Shown here: positions 16,381 to 25,527 of the stretch, piece by piece | Layout: every line of letters starts with the position of its first letter | Numbering within the stretch: position 1 is the stretch's first letter | Assembly (NCBI RefSeq): GCF_902859825.1 | Contig: NZ_CADIKB010000027.1 | Location: 34,387-98,386, forward strand | DNA: 64,000 nt | Source of the DNA: Paraburkholderia phenoliruptrix | Lineage (GTDB): Bacteria > Pseudomonadota > Gammaproteobacteria > Burkholderiales > Burkholderiaceae | Direction: 5' to 3' | The notes under the pieces: model-generated | Databases searched by the model: none | Told to the model about the DNA's origin: nothing | The model's input: only the letters and a program-made list of their open reading frames with translations | Program-made: the position numbers and the translations under genes

Positions 16381-17118
16381 TCAGGGCAGCGCCAGCGCCG
16401 CGGCGCCTTCCGCGCGCGCTTCTTCCACGGAAATGGACCAGCGCCGCAGCGCCCTCGGCTCGACGAGCGTGAGCCGGCCGCCGGGCCCGAAGGCGCCGGT
16501 GTCGATAAAGACCTGCGAGCCGATCTGCTTGATGTCGCGCATCGGCGTGTGGCCGCAGTAGGTCAGCGACAAACCGCGCTGCCGCTGCGGATCGCCGTTG
16601 CCCATGGCAAGCTCGCGTCCCCACAGCAATTGCTGACGCGTTTCGGCGGAAAAATTGCCGGCGTCCAGTTCGGCGTCGGTGCCGAAGAATTCGGCGTGCA
16701 GAACATTGAAGCGCTCCGGACCGCTGCCGACCACGCGCGCCAGCGGCAACGTGCGCAGCCGCTCCGCATAGCGACGCAGGCTCTCGTCGGGCAGATTCGC
16801 CGCCCACGCGCCGCCAATGCCGTACCACCACTGACGCCGCAAGCGGCCGTCGGCCACGGCGCACAGCGCGTCTTCGTGATTGCCCAGCACAGCGAAGAAC
16901 CATGGTCTGTCGAGCAGTGCGAGCGCCTGTTCGGAATGCTCGCCGCGGTCCACCAGATCGCCCACCGAGAAAAGCCGGTCGCAGGCGGGATCGAATGAGA
17001 CGAGGCGCAGCAGATAGCGCAATGCGTCGACACAACCGTGCAGGTCGCCGACGACGAAGTCGCGCCCGCTCCGGTTGGCCGGGTGATGCTGAACAGAGAT
17101 GTCGAGTACGGAGGCCAT
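16381..17118 (-). CDS. PPP-type metallophosphoesterase (Ser/Thr or ApaH-like phosphatase)
   Basis: A 245-residue protein with the calcineurin-like signature in order: GDLHG at 24-28, GDLVDRG at 53-59, GNHE at 79-82 and YCGHTP near the C-terminus. This set is typical of bacterial protein phosphatases (PrpA-like) and of symmetric Ap4A hydrolases; the sequence does not separate them. The ATG at 17118 is the first start adjacent to the conserved core; the longer frame upstream to 17535 would run into the divergent gene. The ribosome-binding site is weak. Confidence 0.8.
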   Translation of the reverse strand: MASVLDISVQHHPANRSGRDFVVGDLHGCVDALRYLLRLVSFDPACDRLFSVGDLVDRGEHSEQALALLDRPWFFAVLGNHEDALCAVADGRLRRQWWYGIGGAWAANLPDESLRRYAERLRTLPLARVVGSGPERFNVLHAEFFGTDAELDAGNFSAETRQQLLWGRELAMGNGDPQRQRGLSLTYCGHTPMRDIKQIGSQVFIDTGAFGPGGRLTLVEPRALRRWSISVEEARAEGAAALALP

Positions 17119-17524
17119 AAGCTCATGATAATGCGCGATGCCGGCTACGTATGCGCGCTGCCTCTCGTAGCGCCGCAATCGAAAGCGCAAAGTTGACACA
17201 GAATCACGCGAAAACAGCGCATTCCGGGAAAATCTTGCCGGAAATGGGGCGCTCCAAGGCGCGTCCTTTGCTGGCTTCGCAAACTGCCAATGCCGCTTGC
17301 GAGCGCGGCAAGCGGCGCTCGCGTATGGCGGCTCATACACGAATTTGACGAGCAGGCACGAATGAAGTTGCGCATGCACATGCTGGCGCCTGCATTCCGC
17401 TTTCGGTTGAAAGGAGCACGCAAGGCCGTTGCGGAACACTATGCGTGCGCTGCGCTCGCTCTCATAGGGTGCACGGCGCGTACGCGTAGAATCCGCGACA
17501 CCTGAGCGCCTCACTGCCCACTCC
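17119..17524. other. Divergent intergenic region without recognisable gene
   Basis: This 406-bp stretch separates the minus-strand phosphatase from the plus-strand DUF1345 gene and must hold both promoters. A TTGACA occurs at 17193-17198 but has no matching -10 at the usual spacing. I see no RNA gene or repeat in it. Confidence 0.5.
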
Positions 17525-18187
17525 ATGTTCACCAAATACTATCCGCAGACGCTTCGCAACCGCCCGCGCATGCTGATCGCGCTCGTGTTGGGCGTCGTGG
17601 CTGCCGCGTTGATGCCCGCGCACATGCGCCCCATGGTCCGTGTGCTGGTCGGCTGGGACACCACGGTGTGGAGTTATCTTGTGCTGATCTGGGCACATAT
17701 GGCCGCCGCAGACGAGCACCGTGTGCGCGAATCCGCTCGCCGCGACGACGAGAACGCGGGCGTCGTGCTGTTCGTGATCTGCGCGGCCACGATTGCCAGC
17801 ATTGTCGCGATCGTGCTCGAGCTCGCTTCAGCGAAGGGCACTGCAGGCGCGTCGACGGTATGGCACTACACGCTCACCGGACTCACGCTCATCGGCGCGT
17901 GGTTCATGATTCCCACCATCTTCACGCTGCACTACGCGCGGCTCTATTACGACACCGACGCAAGCGAAACGCCACTGCTCTTTCCCGATCAATCGCTCGT
18001 GCCCGACTATTGGGACTTTCTGTACTTCTCGTTCACCATCGCCGTGGCTTCGCAGACATCCGATGTGGTGCTGCGCTCGCGGACCATTCGCCGGGCCGCG
18101 CTCGCGCAATCCATTCTGTCGTTCTACTTCAATGTCGCGGTGCTCGGCTTGTGCGTGAACATTGCGGCCGGCTTGCTCGGCTCGTGA
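17525..18187 (+). CDS. DUF1345 family membrane protein
   Basis: A 220-residue integral membrane protein with about five hydrophobic segments (around 17-35, 45-60, 80-100, 115-135 and 195-218). The DUF1345 signature is the loop with HYARLYY followed by PDYWDFLYFSFTIAVASQTSDV near residues 160-182. The function is unknown; the family's pore-like loop (SFTIAVASQTSD) resembles ion-channel selectivity regions, but that is speculation. Monocistronic, followed by a strong stem-loop. Confidence 0.78.
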   Translation: MFTKYYPQTLRNRPRMLIALVLGVVAAALMPAHMRPMVRVLVGWDTTVWSYLVLIWAHMAAADEHRVRESARRDDENAGVVLFVICAATIASIVAIVLELASAKGTAGASTVWHYTLTGLTLIGAWFMIPTIFTLHYARLYYDTDASETPLLFPDQSLVPDYWDFLYFSFTIAVASQTSDVVLRSRTIRRAALAQSILSFYFNVAVLGLCVNIAAGLLGS

Positions 18188-18246
18188 TTTCAGACGCTGG
18201 GCGGCGGCGTCGTCGCAGCGGTAACACGTCCTCTCTCACGTCGGGT

Positions 18247-18287
18247 CCCGTGTAAAACGCGGACCATAGCGGCCCGTTTTACACGGG
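18247..18287. repeat. 13-bp perfect inverted repeat in the gap before glgE
   Basis: CCCGTGTAAAACG and CGTTTTACACGGG flank a 15-base loop, 60 bp after the DUF1345 stop and 324 bp before glgE. As RNA it is a strong hairpin but lacks a T-run, so it may be a DNA operator or a Rho-independent-like structure without its tail. The rest of the 423-bp gap (18188-18610) shows no gene. Confidence 0.65.
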
Positions 18288-18610
18288 CTCGCACCCTCTC
18301 GCAGCGTCGCGCGCCGATCTTCGCCGCACCCTTCCTGCAAGGGCACCCGCAGCCCTCGCACGCTCGCCTGGCCCCGCTCACTGGCACAGGCTTTGCTGAC
18401 TTCCGCAGACGTTCTGGCCGGCCCGAGTCGCGACGCCTGGCGGCGAGGCACCCGTAACTGGCCAGCGGCGTGACGATCTTTGCACTACATTGACCAGTAC
18501 GCGCCGTCAGTCTACGGATCGCGCGGCAGCCGGCTCTAGAAGCCCAATGAGCGCTGTGATCGCATGCCAATTGCATCCACACCGCAGCAGGACAAATCTG
18601 GAAACGACCG

Positions 18611-21600
18611 ATGGAACCTCCAAACGGGTACGCGCCGCGGATCTATTTTTTTCATTCACTTCTGGTTGGGCCGCTTGACGCGTGGCCTGCGCAGTTCGCT
18701 CATGCGGCCGCGCTCGGCTTCGATCACGCGTTGATCGGCAGTCTCTTCGAGCCGGGGCGCGCGAGCCATGGCCAGGTGGTCGGCAACCACGCGCGCCTGC
18801 ATCCGGTGTTCGAAGCCGAGCAGCCCGCCGGCGACGCCATCCGCACACTCGCCGGCGAGGCGCGTTCGCACGGCCTCACCTTGCTGGCGGATCTCGTGAT
18901 CGACCGCGTCGCCGCCGATGGCGCGCTTTACGCCGAGCATGCGGACTGGTTCCATCCGCTCGAAACGGAAGAAGCCCGCCTCGATCCGCGCCACGTGCAT
19001 CGCGAGGACAACGTCGCGTATGCCAACTTCAGCGATGCCGGCACGCGTGCCGCGCTCGCCGACTGGTGGACGCAGCAACTGCTCGCGCTCGCCGCGGCGG
19101 GCATCGGCGGTTTTCGCTTCGATTCGCCGCATCGCGTGCCGGTCGAAGTGTGGCGCCAACTGCGCGAACCCGTGCGCGCGGCTCATCCCGACGTGCGCTT
19201 TCTCGCCGCCACGCCGGGCCTCGCCCGCAGCGATCTTGCCGGACTCGAAGGCGCGGGCTTCGACAGTGTGTTCTCGTCGGTGCGCTGGTGGGACTATCGC
19301 GCAAGCTGGATGGTCGAGGAGCACGCCGCGCTCGCGCGCATCGGCGGGCCGATTGCTTTCCCCGAAGCGCCGTACGGCACGCGGCTCGCCGCCGAGCTGA
19401 GCGATCCGCATGATTCGGGCAGCGTCGAGCGGGCCTATCGGCGCGCGCTCTTTACCGCGTCCGCTGTCGGCACCGGCTGGATGATGCCGATGGGTTTCGA
19501 ATATGGCGTGAGCGAACCGATGTCGCAGACACGAGGCGACGCGTCGCAGTTCGCACTCGCGTGCCAGGCGAAACGCTTCGACCTGTCGCAACCCATCTCG
19601 CACGCCAACGAACTGCTGCGCAACGCGAAGGCGCTGCAGGTGAACGGCGAACTGCGCCCGTTGAGCGGACCGGGCGCGCCCGCCGCTGTGCTGCTGCGCG
19701 CTGATCAGCCCGACTTGCGCGAGGCCGGCGAAGCGGTGCTGATCGCGATCAATCCCGAACTCGGTGCGCCGGTGCGCGTGGATCCGGCGCGCTTCCTTGC
19801 CGGCGTGCCCGGCAACTTCACGCGCTTCGTTGCGCTCGATGCGCCGGGACGCGCGTCGCCCGCGGCGTTGACACCGTTCACGCTCGCGCCCGGCGCGGTG
19901 CGTCTCTTTCAGGCCGTGACGGAAAAGCCGATCTGTCTCGCGCCGCCCATCGACAAAGCGAACAGCAAGCGCAGCGGACGCAAGACGGTGCTCGAAGCGA
20001 TCAACGCGCCGCGCGTCGCGATTGAAAGCGTGATGCCTTCCGTCGACAACGGCCGCTTCGCGGCCAAGCGCAGCGTGGGCGAACGCGCCGAGATCAGCGC
20101 CGCGATTTTCGCCGAAGGCCACGACAAGATCGCCGCCGCCGTGCTGTGGCGCGCCGCCGACGAAAACACCTGGCACGAAGTATTGATGGCTCCGGCGCAA
20201 CCGGCGGGCCTCGACATCTGGAAGGCGCGCATTCCGCTCGAACGCATGGGCCGTCATGAATTCACCGTGATTGCGTGGCGCGACGACTTCGCTTCGCTCG
20301 TCGAGCACGTCGAGAAAAAGCTGAAGGCAGGCCAGACCGTCGAGATAGAACTCGACGAAGCCGCGCATCTGTTCGCGCTCGTGCTCGCCGAAGTGGAAAC
20401 AGCCGAAGGCGCGGACAAGGCGCCGCTCGAACATATCGTCACGCAGTTCAAGAAAGCCGACGACGAGACGAAGCTCAAGCTGCTGCTCGACCCCGCCACC
20501 GCGAAAGCGATGACCGCCGCGCGCCACCGCCCGTTTCTGAGCCGCGATCCGGTGACCTACAAGATCGACGCCGAGCGCACCGCCGCGCGCTTTGCGAGCT
20601 GGTACGAGATCTTCCCTCGTTCGATGAGTGACGACGAATCGCGCCACGGCACCTTCGCCGATGTCACGAAGAAGCTGCCGCGCATTCGCGACATGGGCTT
20701 CGACGTGCTGTACTTTCCGCCGATTCATCCGATCGGCATGACGAATCGCAAGGGCCGCAACAATACGCTGAACGCGCAGCCCGGCGACGTGGGCAGCCCC
20801 TATGCCATCGGCGCGGCGGAAGGCGGCCATACGGCGGTGCATCCGCAACTCGGCACGCTCGACGACTTCAAGGCTATGCTGGCCGCCGCCCGAGCGCACG
20901 GCCTCGAAATCGCGCTCGACTTCGCGATTCAATGCTCGCCGGACCATCCGTGGCTGAAGGAACATCCCACGTGGTTCGCCTGGCGTCCCGACGGCACGCT
21001 GCGTTACGCCGAAAATCCGCCGAAGAAGTATCAGGACATCGTGAACCCAGACTTTTACGCGCACGACGCGAAGCCCGACTTGTGGCTCGCCTTGCGCGAC
21101 GTGATTCTGTTCTGGATCGAAGCGGGCGTGCATATTTTCCGCGTCGACAATCCGCACACGAAGCCCCTGCCGTTCTGGGAGTGGATGATCAACGACGTGC
21201 GCTCGCGCTATCCGGAGACGATCTTCCTCGCCGAGGCATTCACGCGCCCGCGCATGATGAACCGGCTCGGCAAGATCGGCTTCTCGCAGTCGTACACGTA
21301 TTTCACGTGGCGCGAGTCGAAGCGCGATTTCATCGAGTACTTGAGCGAACTCACGCAAACCGGTGCGCGCGATTTCTACCGGCCGAATTTCTTCGTGAAT
21401 ACGCCGGACATCAATCCGCGTCATCTGCAGTCCCAGGGACGCACGGGCTTTCTGATTCGCGCGGCGCTCGCGTCGACGCTGGCCGGCTTGTGGGGCGTGT
21501 ATAGCGGCTTCGAGCTGTGCGAGGCGGCCGCGTTGCCCAACAGCGAAGAATATCTCGACTCCGAGAAGTACCAGTTGCGCGCGTGGGACTGGAACCGGCC

Positions 21601-22063
21601 CGGCAACATCGTGGCCGAAATCACCGCGCTGAACCGGATTCGCCGCGCGAATCCCGCGCTGCAAACGCATCTCGGCCTCACGTTCCTGCCCGCGCACAAC
21701 GACAACATTCTGTTCTTCGAAAAGGCAACCGAGTCACGCGACAACGTGATCGTCGTCGCAATCAATCTCGATCCGTTCAACGAACAGGGCGCGGATATCG
21801 AGCTGTCGTGGGAGACATTCCAGAAATGGAATCTGCATGACCACGGCCCGCTCGAAGTCACCGATCAGATGACGGGCGCCCGCTTCGAATGGCATGGCCG
21901 CTGGCAGCACGTGCGGCTCGGCCCGGGCCAGCCTTTTTCGATCTGGCGCATCGCGCCGCTCGGCGGCCTGCCTGCCGAGCGTCCCGAGGAAGCCGACAGC
22001 GATCCGACCGGCGCCCCTCACGCAGACGCCGGCAACCCTACCCCGACGGAAGGTGCGATATGA
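18611..22063 (+). CDS. glgE: Maltosyltransferase GlgE with an extra degenerate GH13 N-terminal module
   Basis: A 1150-residue protein. Residues ~466 to the end are a complete GlgE (alpha-1,4-glucan:maltose-1-phosphate maltosyltransferase): a DUF3416 N-terminal domain (APRVAIESVMPSVDNGR), then a GH13 core starting EIFPRSMS near 667, with nucleophile Asp846 in RVDNPHTKP and acid/base Glu875 in FLAEAFTRP. GlgE normally has about 650-700 residues. The extra N-terminal part resembles the same core: Asp171 in RFDSPHRVP, and 29 residues later Ala200 in FLAATPG where Glu is expected. It also has a GFEYGVSEPM segment matching GFELCEAAALP in the C-terminal half. The N-terminal copy therefore looks like a non-catalytic duplicate. 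The gene leads the seven-gene glucan operon and overlaps treS by 4 bp. Confidence 0.92.
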   Translation: MEPPNGYAPRIYFFHSLLVGPLDAWPAQFAHAAALGFDHALIGSLFEPGRASHGQVVGNHARLHPVFEAEQPAGDAIRTLAGEARSHGLTLLADLVIDRVAADGALYAEHADWFHPLETEEARLDPRHVHREDNVAYANFSDAGTRAALADWWTQQLLALAAAGIGGFRFDSPHRVPVEVWRQLREPVRAAHPDVRFLAATPGLARSDLAGLEGAGFDSVFSSVRWWDYRASWMVEEHAALARIGGPIAFPEAPYGTRLAAELSDPHDSGSVERAYRRALFTASAVGTGWMMPMGFEYGVSEPMSQTRGDASQFALACQAKRFDLSQPISHANELLRNAKALQVNGELRPLSGPGAPAAVLLRADQPDLREAGEAVLIAINPELGAPVRVDPARFLAGVPGNFTRFVALDAPGRASPAALTPFTLAPGAVRLFQAVTEKPICLAPPIDKANSKRSGRKTVLEAINAPRVAIESVMPSVDNGRFAAKRSVGERAEISAAIFAEGHDKIAAAVLWRAADENTWHEVLMAPAQPAGLDIWKARIPLERMGRHEFTVIAWRDDFASLVEHVEKKLKAGQTVEIELDEAAHLFALVLAEVETAEGADKAPLEHIVTQFKKADDETKLKLLLDPATAKAMTAARHRPFLSRDPVTYKIDAERTAARFASWYEIFPRSMSDDESRHGTFADVTKKLPRIRDMGFDVLYFPPIHPIGMTNRKGRNNTLNAQPGDVGSPYAIGAAEGGHTAVHPQLGTLDDFKAMLAAARAHGLEIALDFAIQCSPDHPWLKEHPTWFAWRPDGTLRYAENPPKKYQDIVNPDFYAHDAKPDLWLALRDVILFWIEAGVHIFRVDNPHTKPLPFWEWMINDVRSRYPETIFLAEAFTRPRMMNRLGKIGFSQSYTYFTWRESKRDFIEYLSELTQTGARDFYRPNFFVNTPDINPRHLQSQGRTGFLIRAALASTLAGLWGVYSGFELCEAAALPNSEEYLDSEKYQLRAWDWNRPGNIVAEITALNRIRRANPALQTHLGLTFLPAHNDNILFFEKATESRDNVIVVAINLDPFNEQGADIELSWETFQKWNLHDHGPLEVTDQMTGARFEWHGRWQHVRLGPGQPFSIWRIAPLGGLPAERPEEADSDPTGAPHADAGNPTPTEGAI

Positions 22064-25000
22064 AGCGTGACGATTCCTCAGAGACCGCATCGCAGGCAAG
22101 CGCAAGCACGGCAACCGCAACCGCTGCTGCAACGAAAGCGCGCACGCGTCGCCGCGGCAAGCCCGCCGCGCTGAGCGACGATCCGCTCTGGTACAAGGAC
22201 GCAATCATCTACCAGGTGCACATCAAGTCGTTCTTCGATGCGAATAACGACGGCGTCGGCGATTTCCCCGGCCTCATCGCGAAGCTCGACTACATTGCCG
22301 AACTCGGCGTGAACGCGATCTGGCTGCTGCCGTTCTACCCGTCGCCGCGGCGCGACGACGGCTACGACATTGCCGATTACCGTAACGTGCACCCCGACTA
22401 CGGCCAGCTTTCCGACGTCAAACGCTTCATTCAGGAAGCGCACGCGCGCGGTATCCGCGTGATTACCGAACTCGTGATCAACCACACGTCGGATCAGCAC
22501 CCGTGGTTCCAGCGCGCGCGGCGCGCGAAGCCCGGCTCGAATCATCGCAACTTCTATGTGTGGTCCGACACCGACAAGAAGTATCCGGAAACGCGCATTA
22601 TTTTTATCGACTCCGAGCCGTCGAACTGGACGCACGATCCGGTCGCGGGCGCGTATTACTGGCACCGCTTCTATTCGCATCAGCCCGATCTGAACTTCGA
22701 CAATCCCGCGGTGCTGCGGGAAGTGCTGCAAATCATGCGTTTCTGGCTCGATATGGGCATCGACGGGCTGCGGCTCGACGCGGTGCCGTACCTCGTCGAA
22801 CGCGAGGGCACGAACAACGAGAACCTGCCCGAAACGCACGCGATTCTGAAGAAGATTCGCGCGACCATCGACGCCGAGTATCCGAACCGCATGCTGCTCG
22901 CCGAGGCCAACCAGTGGCCGGAAGACGTGAAGGAATATTTCGGCGACGAAGACGAATGCCACATGGCATTTCACTTCCCGCTGATGCCGCGCATCTACAT
23001 GTCGATTGCGAGCGAGGACCGCTTTCCGATTACCGACATCATGCGGCAAACGCCGGACCTCGCCGAGTCGAATCAATGGGCGATTTTCCTGCGCAATCAC
23101 GACGAGCTCACGCTCGAAATGGTCACGGACTCCGAGCGCGATTACTTGTGGAACACCTACGCAAGCGATCGCCGCGCGCGCCTGAACCTCGGCATTCGCC
23201 GCCGTCTCGCGCCGCTGATGGAGCGCGACCGCCGCCGCATCGAGCTGATCAATTCGCTGCTGCTCTCGATGCCCGGCACGCCCGTAATCTATTACGGCGA
23301 CGAACTCGGCATGGGCGACAACATTCACCTCGGCGACCGCGACGGCGTACGCACGCCGATGCAATGGTCGTCGGATCGCAACGGCGGCTTCTCGCGCGCC
23401 GATCCCGAGCAACTCGTGCTGCCGCCGGTAATGGGCGCGCTCTACGGCTTCGACGCCGTCAACGTCGAAGCGCAAAGCCGCGATCCGCATTCGCTGCTCA
23501 ACTGGACACGGCGCATGCTCGCCACGCGTCGCGCGAAACAGACGTTCGGGCGCGGCACGATCCGCTTCCTGAAACCGGAGAATCGCAAGATCCTCGCGTA
23601 TCTGCGTGAAATGCCCGGCGAGCCGCCCATTCTTTGCGTGGCGAATCTGTCGCGCGCACCGCAGGCGGTCGAGCTCGATCTGTCCGAGTTCAACGGCGCC
23701 GTGCCGATCGAAATGACCGCCGACTCCGTGTTCCCTGCCATCGGCCAACTGACTTATCTGCTGACGTTCCCGCCGTACGGCTTCCTGTGGTTCCTGCTGT
23801 GCGAAGGCGGTCAGCGTCCGACGTGGGCGCAGGCGCACCCCGAGCCGTTGCCCGAGTTCGTCACCATTGTGATCCGCGAAGGCCAGACCGGCCCGACGCC
23901 CGAAAACGTGCGGCTGCTCGAGTCGGAAGTGCTGCCTTCTTGGTTGAGCCGCCGCCGCTGGTTTGCGTCGAAGGATCAGAAGATGCATGCCGTGCGGCTC
24001 GCCGCGTTGACCACGATACCGAACGGCGGCTTCGCGTTCACCGAAATCGAAGCGGACGTCGGCGACCACACCGAACGCTACGTCGTACCGATTGCAATCA
24101 CGTGGGGCGGCGAGACGACCACGCCGCTCTTTCTGCAGCTCGCGCTGGCACGTGTGCGGCGCGGCCGCAACGTCGGGCATCTGACCGACGCATTCGCGCT
24201 GCCGATCTTCGCGCACGGCGTGCTGCGTAAATTGCGCGAGCGCGCAGTCGTGCCGACCGTGCAGAAGAGCGAGATCCGGTTCATTCCGACTGAGCGCTTC
24301 ACGGAGCTCGACGGTCTCGGCGAACGCCCGGAAATCCGCTGGCTCGCGGCGGAACAGAGCAACAGTTCCCTGATCATCGCGGACGCCGCCGTCCTCAAGC
24401 TCGTGCGGCGTCTCGTGAGCGGCATTCATCCGGAAGCGGAAATCAGCCGCTATCTGACGCAGCTCGGCTATGCCAACACCGCGCCGCTCTTCGGCGAAGT
24501 GGTGCGCGTGGATCCCGAAGGCGTGCCGCATACGCTCGCGATCCTGCAAGGCTTTGTCGACAATCAGGGCGATGCGTGGAACTGGTCGCTCGATTATCTG
24601 CGTCGCTCGGTCGACGAGCTGGCGATCACGGTCGACACGGAGACGTCGTCGGCCCCCGATCGCGCCAACGAGGCCATTCTGCTCGAAGGCTACGCGGCAC
24701 TCGCCGGCATCATCGGCAGACGGCTCGGCGAGCTGCATGTCGCGCTCGCCTCGCCGACCGACGACCCGGCGTTCTCGCCCGAACCCGCCGACGCCGACCA
24801 GGTGAAGGCGTGGGTCGACGGCACGCAGTCCATGCTCGCGAGCGCGCTCGACCTGCTCGCACCGCGCATCGACCAGCTGCTCGATGCCGAGACGAAAGCG
24901 CTCGCGCAAAGTCTGATCGACCGGCGCGCGGCGCTCGTCGAAGCCGTGAATCGACTCATATCGGCGGACACGCGGGCGCTGCGCATTCGTATTCACGGCG

Positions 25001-25527
25001 ACTTCCATCTCGGGCAGGTGCTGGTCGCGCAGGGCGACGCGTATCTGATCGACTTCGAAGGCGAGCCCGCACGTTCGCTCGAAGAGCGTCGCCGGAAATC
25101 GAGTCCGCTGCGCGACGTGGCCGGGCTGATGCGGTCACTGTCGTATGCGAGCGCCGCCGCGCAGTCCACCACGGAAGCCGCGCCGCAACAGACCGCGGAC
25201 CGCAAGCGCGTGTTGTTCGACCGTTTCCGCGCGCACGCCACCGAGACGTTCCTGAAGGAATACCGCGCGGCCACCGCCGAAGCACCGACGCCGCTCGTCG
25301 CGCCCGAGGCGGAACAGGCGCTGCTCGATCTGTTCCTGATCGAAAAGGCCGCGTACGAAGTCCGCTATGAAGCGGCCAACCGTCCGACGTGGCTCAGCCT
25401 GCCGGTGCGCGGTCTCGCGGCGCTCGCGAGCCGGCTGCTCGGCGACACCGGTGCGCCGCATGATCCTTCAACCGAGGCGCGAGACGCCGCCACCCCGCCT
25501 CATCCGGCCGAGGGCGACTATGAGTGA
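22060..25527 (+). CDS. treS: Trehalose synthase fused to maltokinase
   Basis: A 1155-residue bifunctional enzyme. The N-terminal GH13 trehalose synthase (residues ~40-590) interconverts trehalose and maltose: Asp240 in RLDAVPYL, Glu282 in LLAEANQW and Asp348 in NHDELT are the catalytic triad. The C-terminal maltokinase (Pep2/Mak, ~650-1140) phosphorylates maltose to maltose 1-phosphate, with HGDFHLGQ at 979-986 and YLIDFEGEP just after. This fusion is known from Pseudomonas and Burkholderia. The start is the ATG at 22060 overlapping the glgE stop (ATGA), not the longer frame from 21889. The Lys/Arg/Ala-rich first ~35 residues are low-complexity. It supplies GlgE's substrate. Confidence 0.94.
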   Translation: MKRDDSSETASQASASTATATAAATKARTRRRGKPAALSDDPLWYKDAIIYQVHIKSFFDANNDGVGDFPGLIAKLDYIAELGVNAIWLLPFYPSPRRDDGYDIADYRNVHPDYGQLSDVKRFIQEAHARGIRVITELVINHTSDQHPWFQRARRAKPGSNHRNFYVWSDTDKKYPETRIIFIDSEPSNWTHDPVAGAYYWHRFYSHQPDLNFDNPAVLREVLQIMRFWLDMGIDGLRLDAVPYLVEREGTNNENLPETHAILKKIRATIDAEYPNRMLLAEANQWPEDVKEYFGDEDECHMAFHFPLMPRIYMSIASEDRFPITDIMRQTPDLAESNQWAIFLRNHDELTLEMVTDSERDYLWNTYASDRRARLNLGIRRRLAPLMERDRRRIELINSLLLSMPGTPVIYYGDELGMGDNIHLGDRDGVRTPMQWSSDRNGGFSRADPEQLVLPPVMGALYGFDAVNVEAQSRDPHSLLNWTRRMLATRRAKQTFGRGTIRFLKPENRKILAYLREMPGEPPILCVANLSRAPQAVELDLSEFNGAVPIEMTADSVFPAIGQLTYLLTFPPYGFLWFLLCEGGQRPTWAQAHPEPLPEFVTIVIREGQTGPTPENVRLLESEVLPSWLSRRRWFASKDQKMHAVRLAALTTIPNGGFAFTEIEADVGDHTERYVVPIAITWGGETTTPLFLQLALARVRRGRNVGHLTDAFALPIFAHGVLRKLRERAVVPTVQKSEIRFIPTERFTELDGLGERPEIRWLAAEQSNSSLIIADAAVLKLVRRLVSGIHPEAEISRYLTQLGYANTAPLFGEVVRVDPEGVPHTLAILQGFVDNQGDAWNWSLDYLRRSVDELAITVDTETSSAPDRANEAILLEGYAALAGIIGRRLGELHVALASPTDDPAFSPEPADADQVKAWVDGTQSMLASALDLLAPRIDQLLDAETKALAQSLIDRRAALVEAVNRLISADTRALRIRIHGDFHLGQVLVAQGDAYLIDFEGEPARSLEERRRKSSPLRDVAGLMRSLSYASAAAQSTTEAAPQQTADRKRVLFDRFRAHATETFLKEYRAATAEAPTPLVAPEAEQALLDLFLIEKAAYEVRYEAANRPTWLSLPVRGLAALASRLLGDTGAPHDPSTEARDAATPPHPAEGDYE

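Noticed and set aside
18656..21697. 1013-codon open frame antisense to glgE
   Set aside because: High-GC third-position bias of glgE keeps the opposite strand open; the protein is Arg/His/Glu-rich with no recognisable domain. Similar long frames antisense to treS (22078-25008) and glgB (25394-27643) were dropped for the same reason.
21889..22059. Upstream extension of treS
   Set aside because: It lies within glgE coding sequence; the ATGA overlap at 22060 is the natural start.
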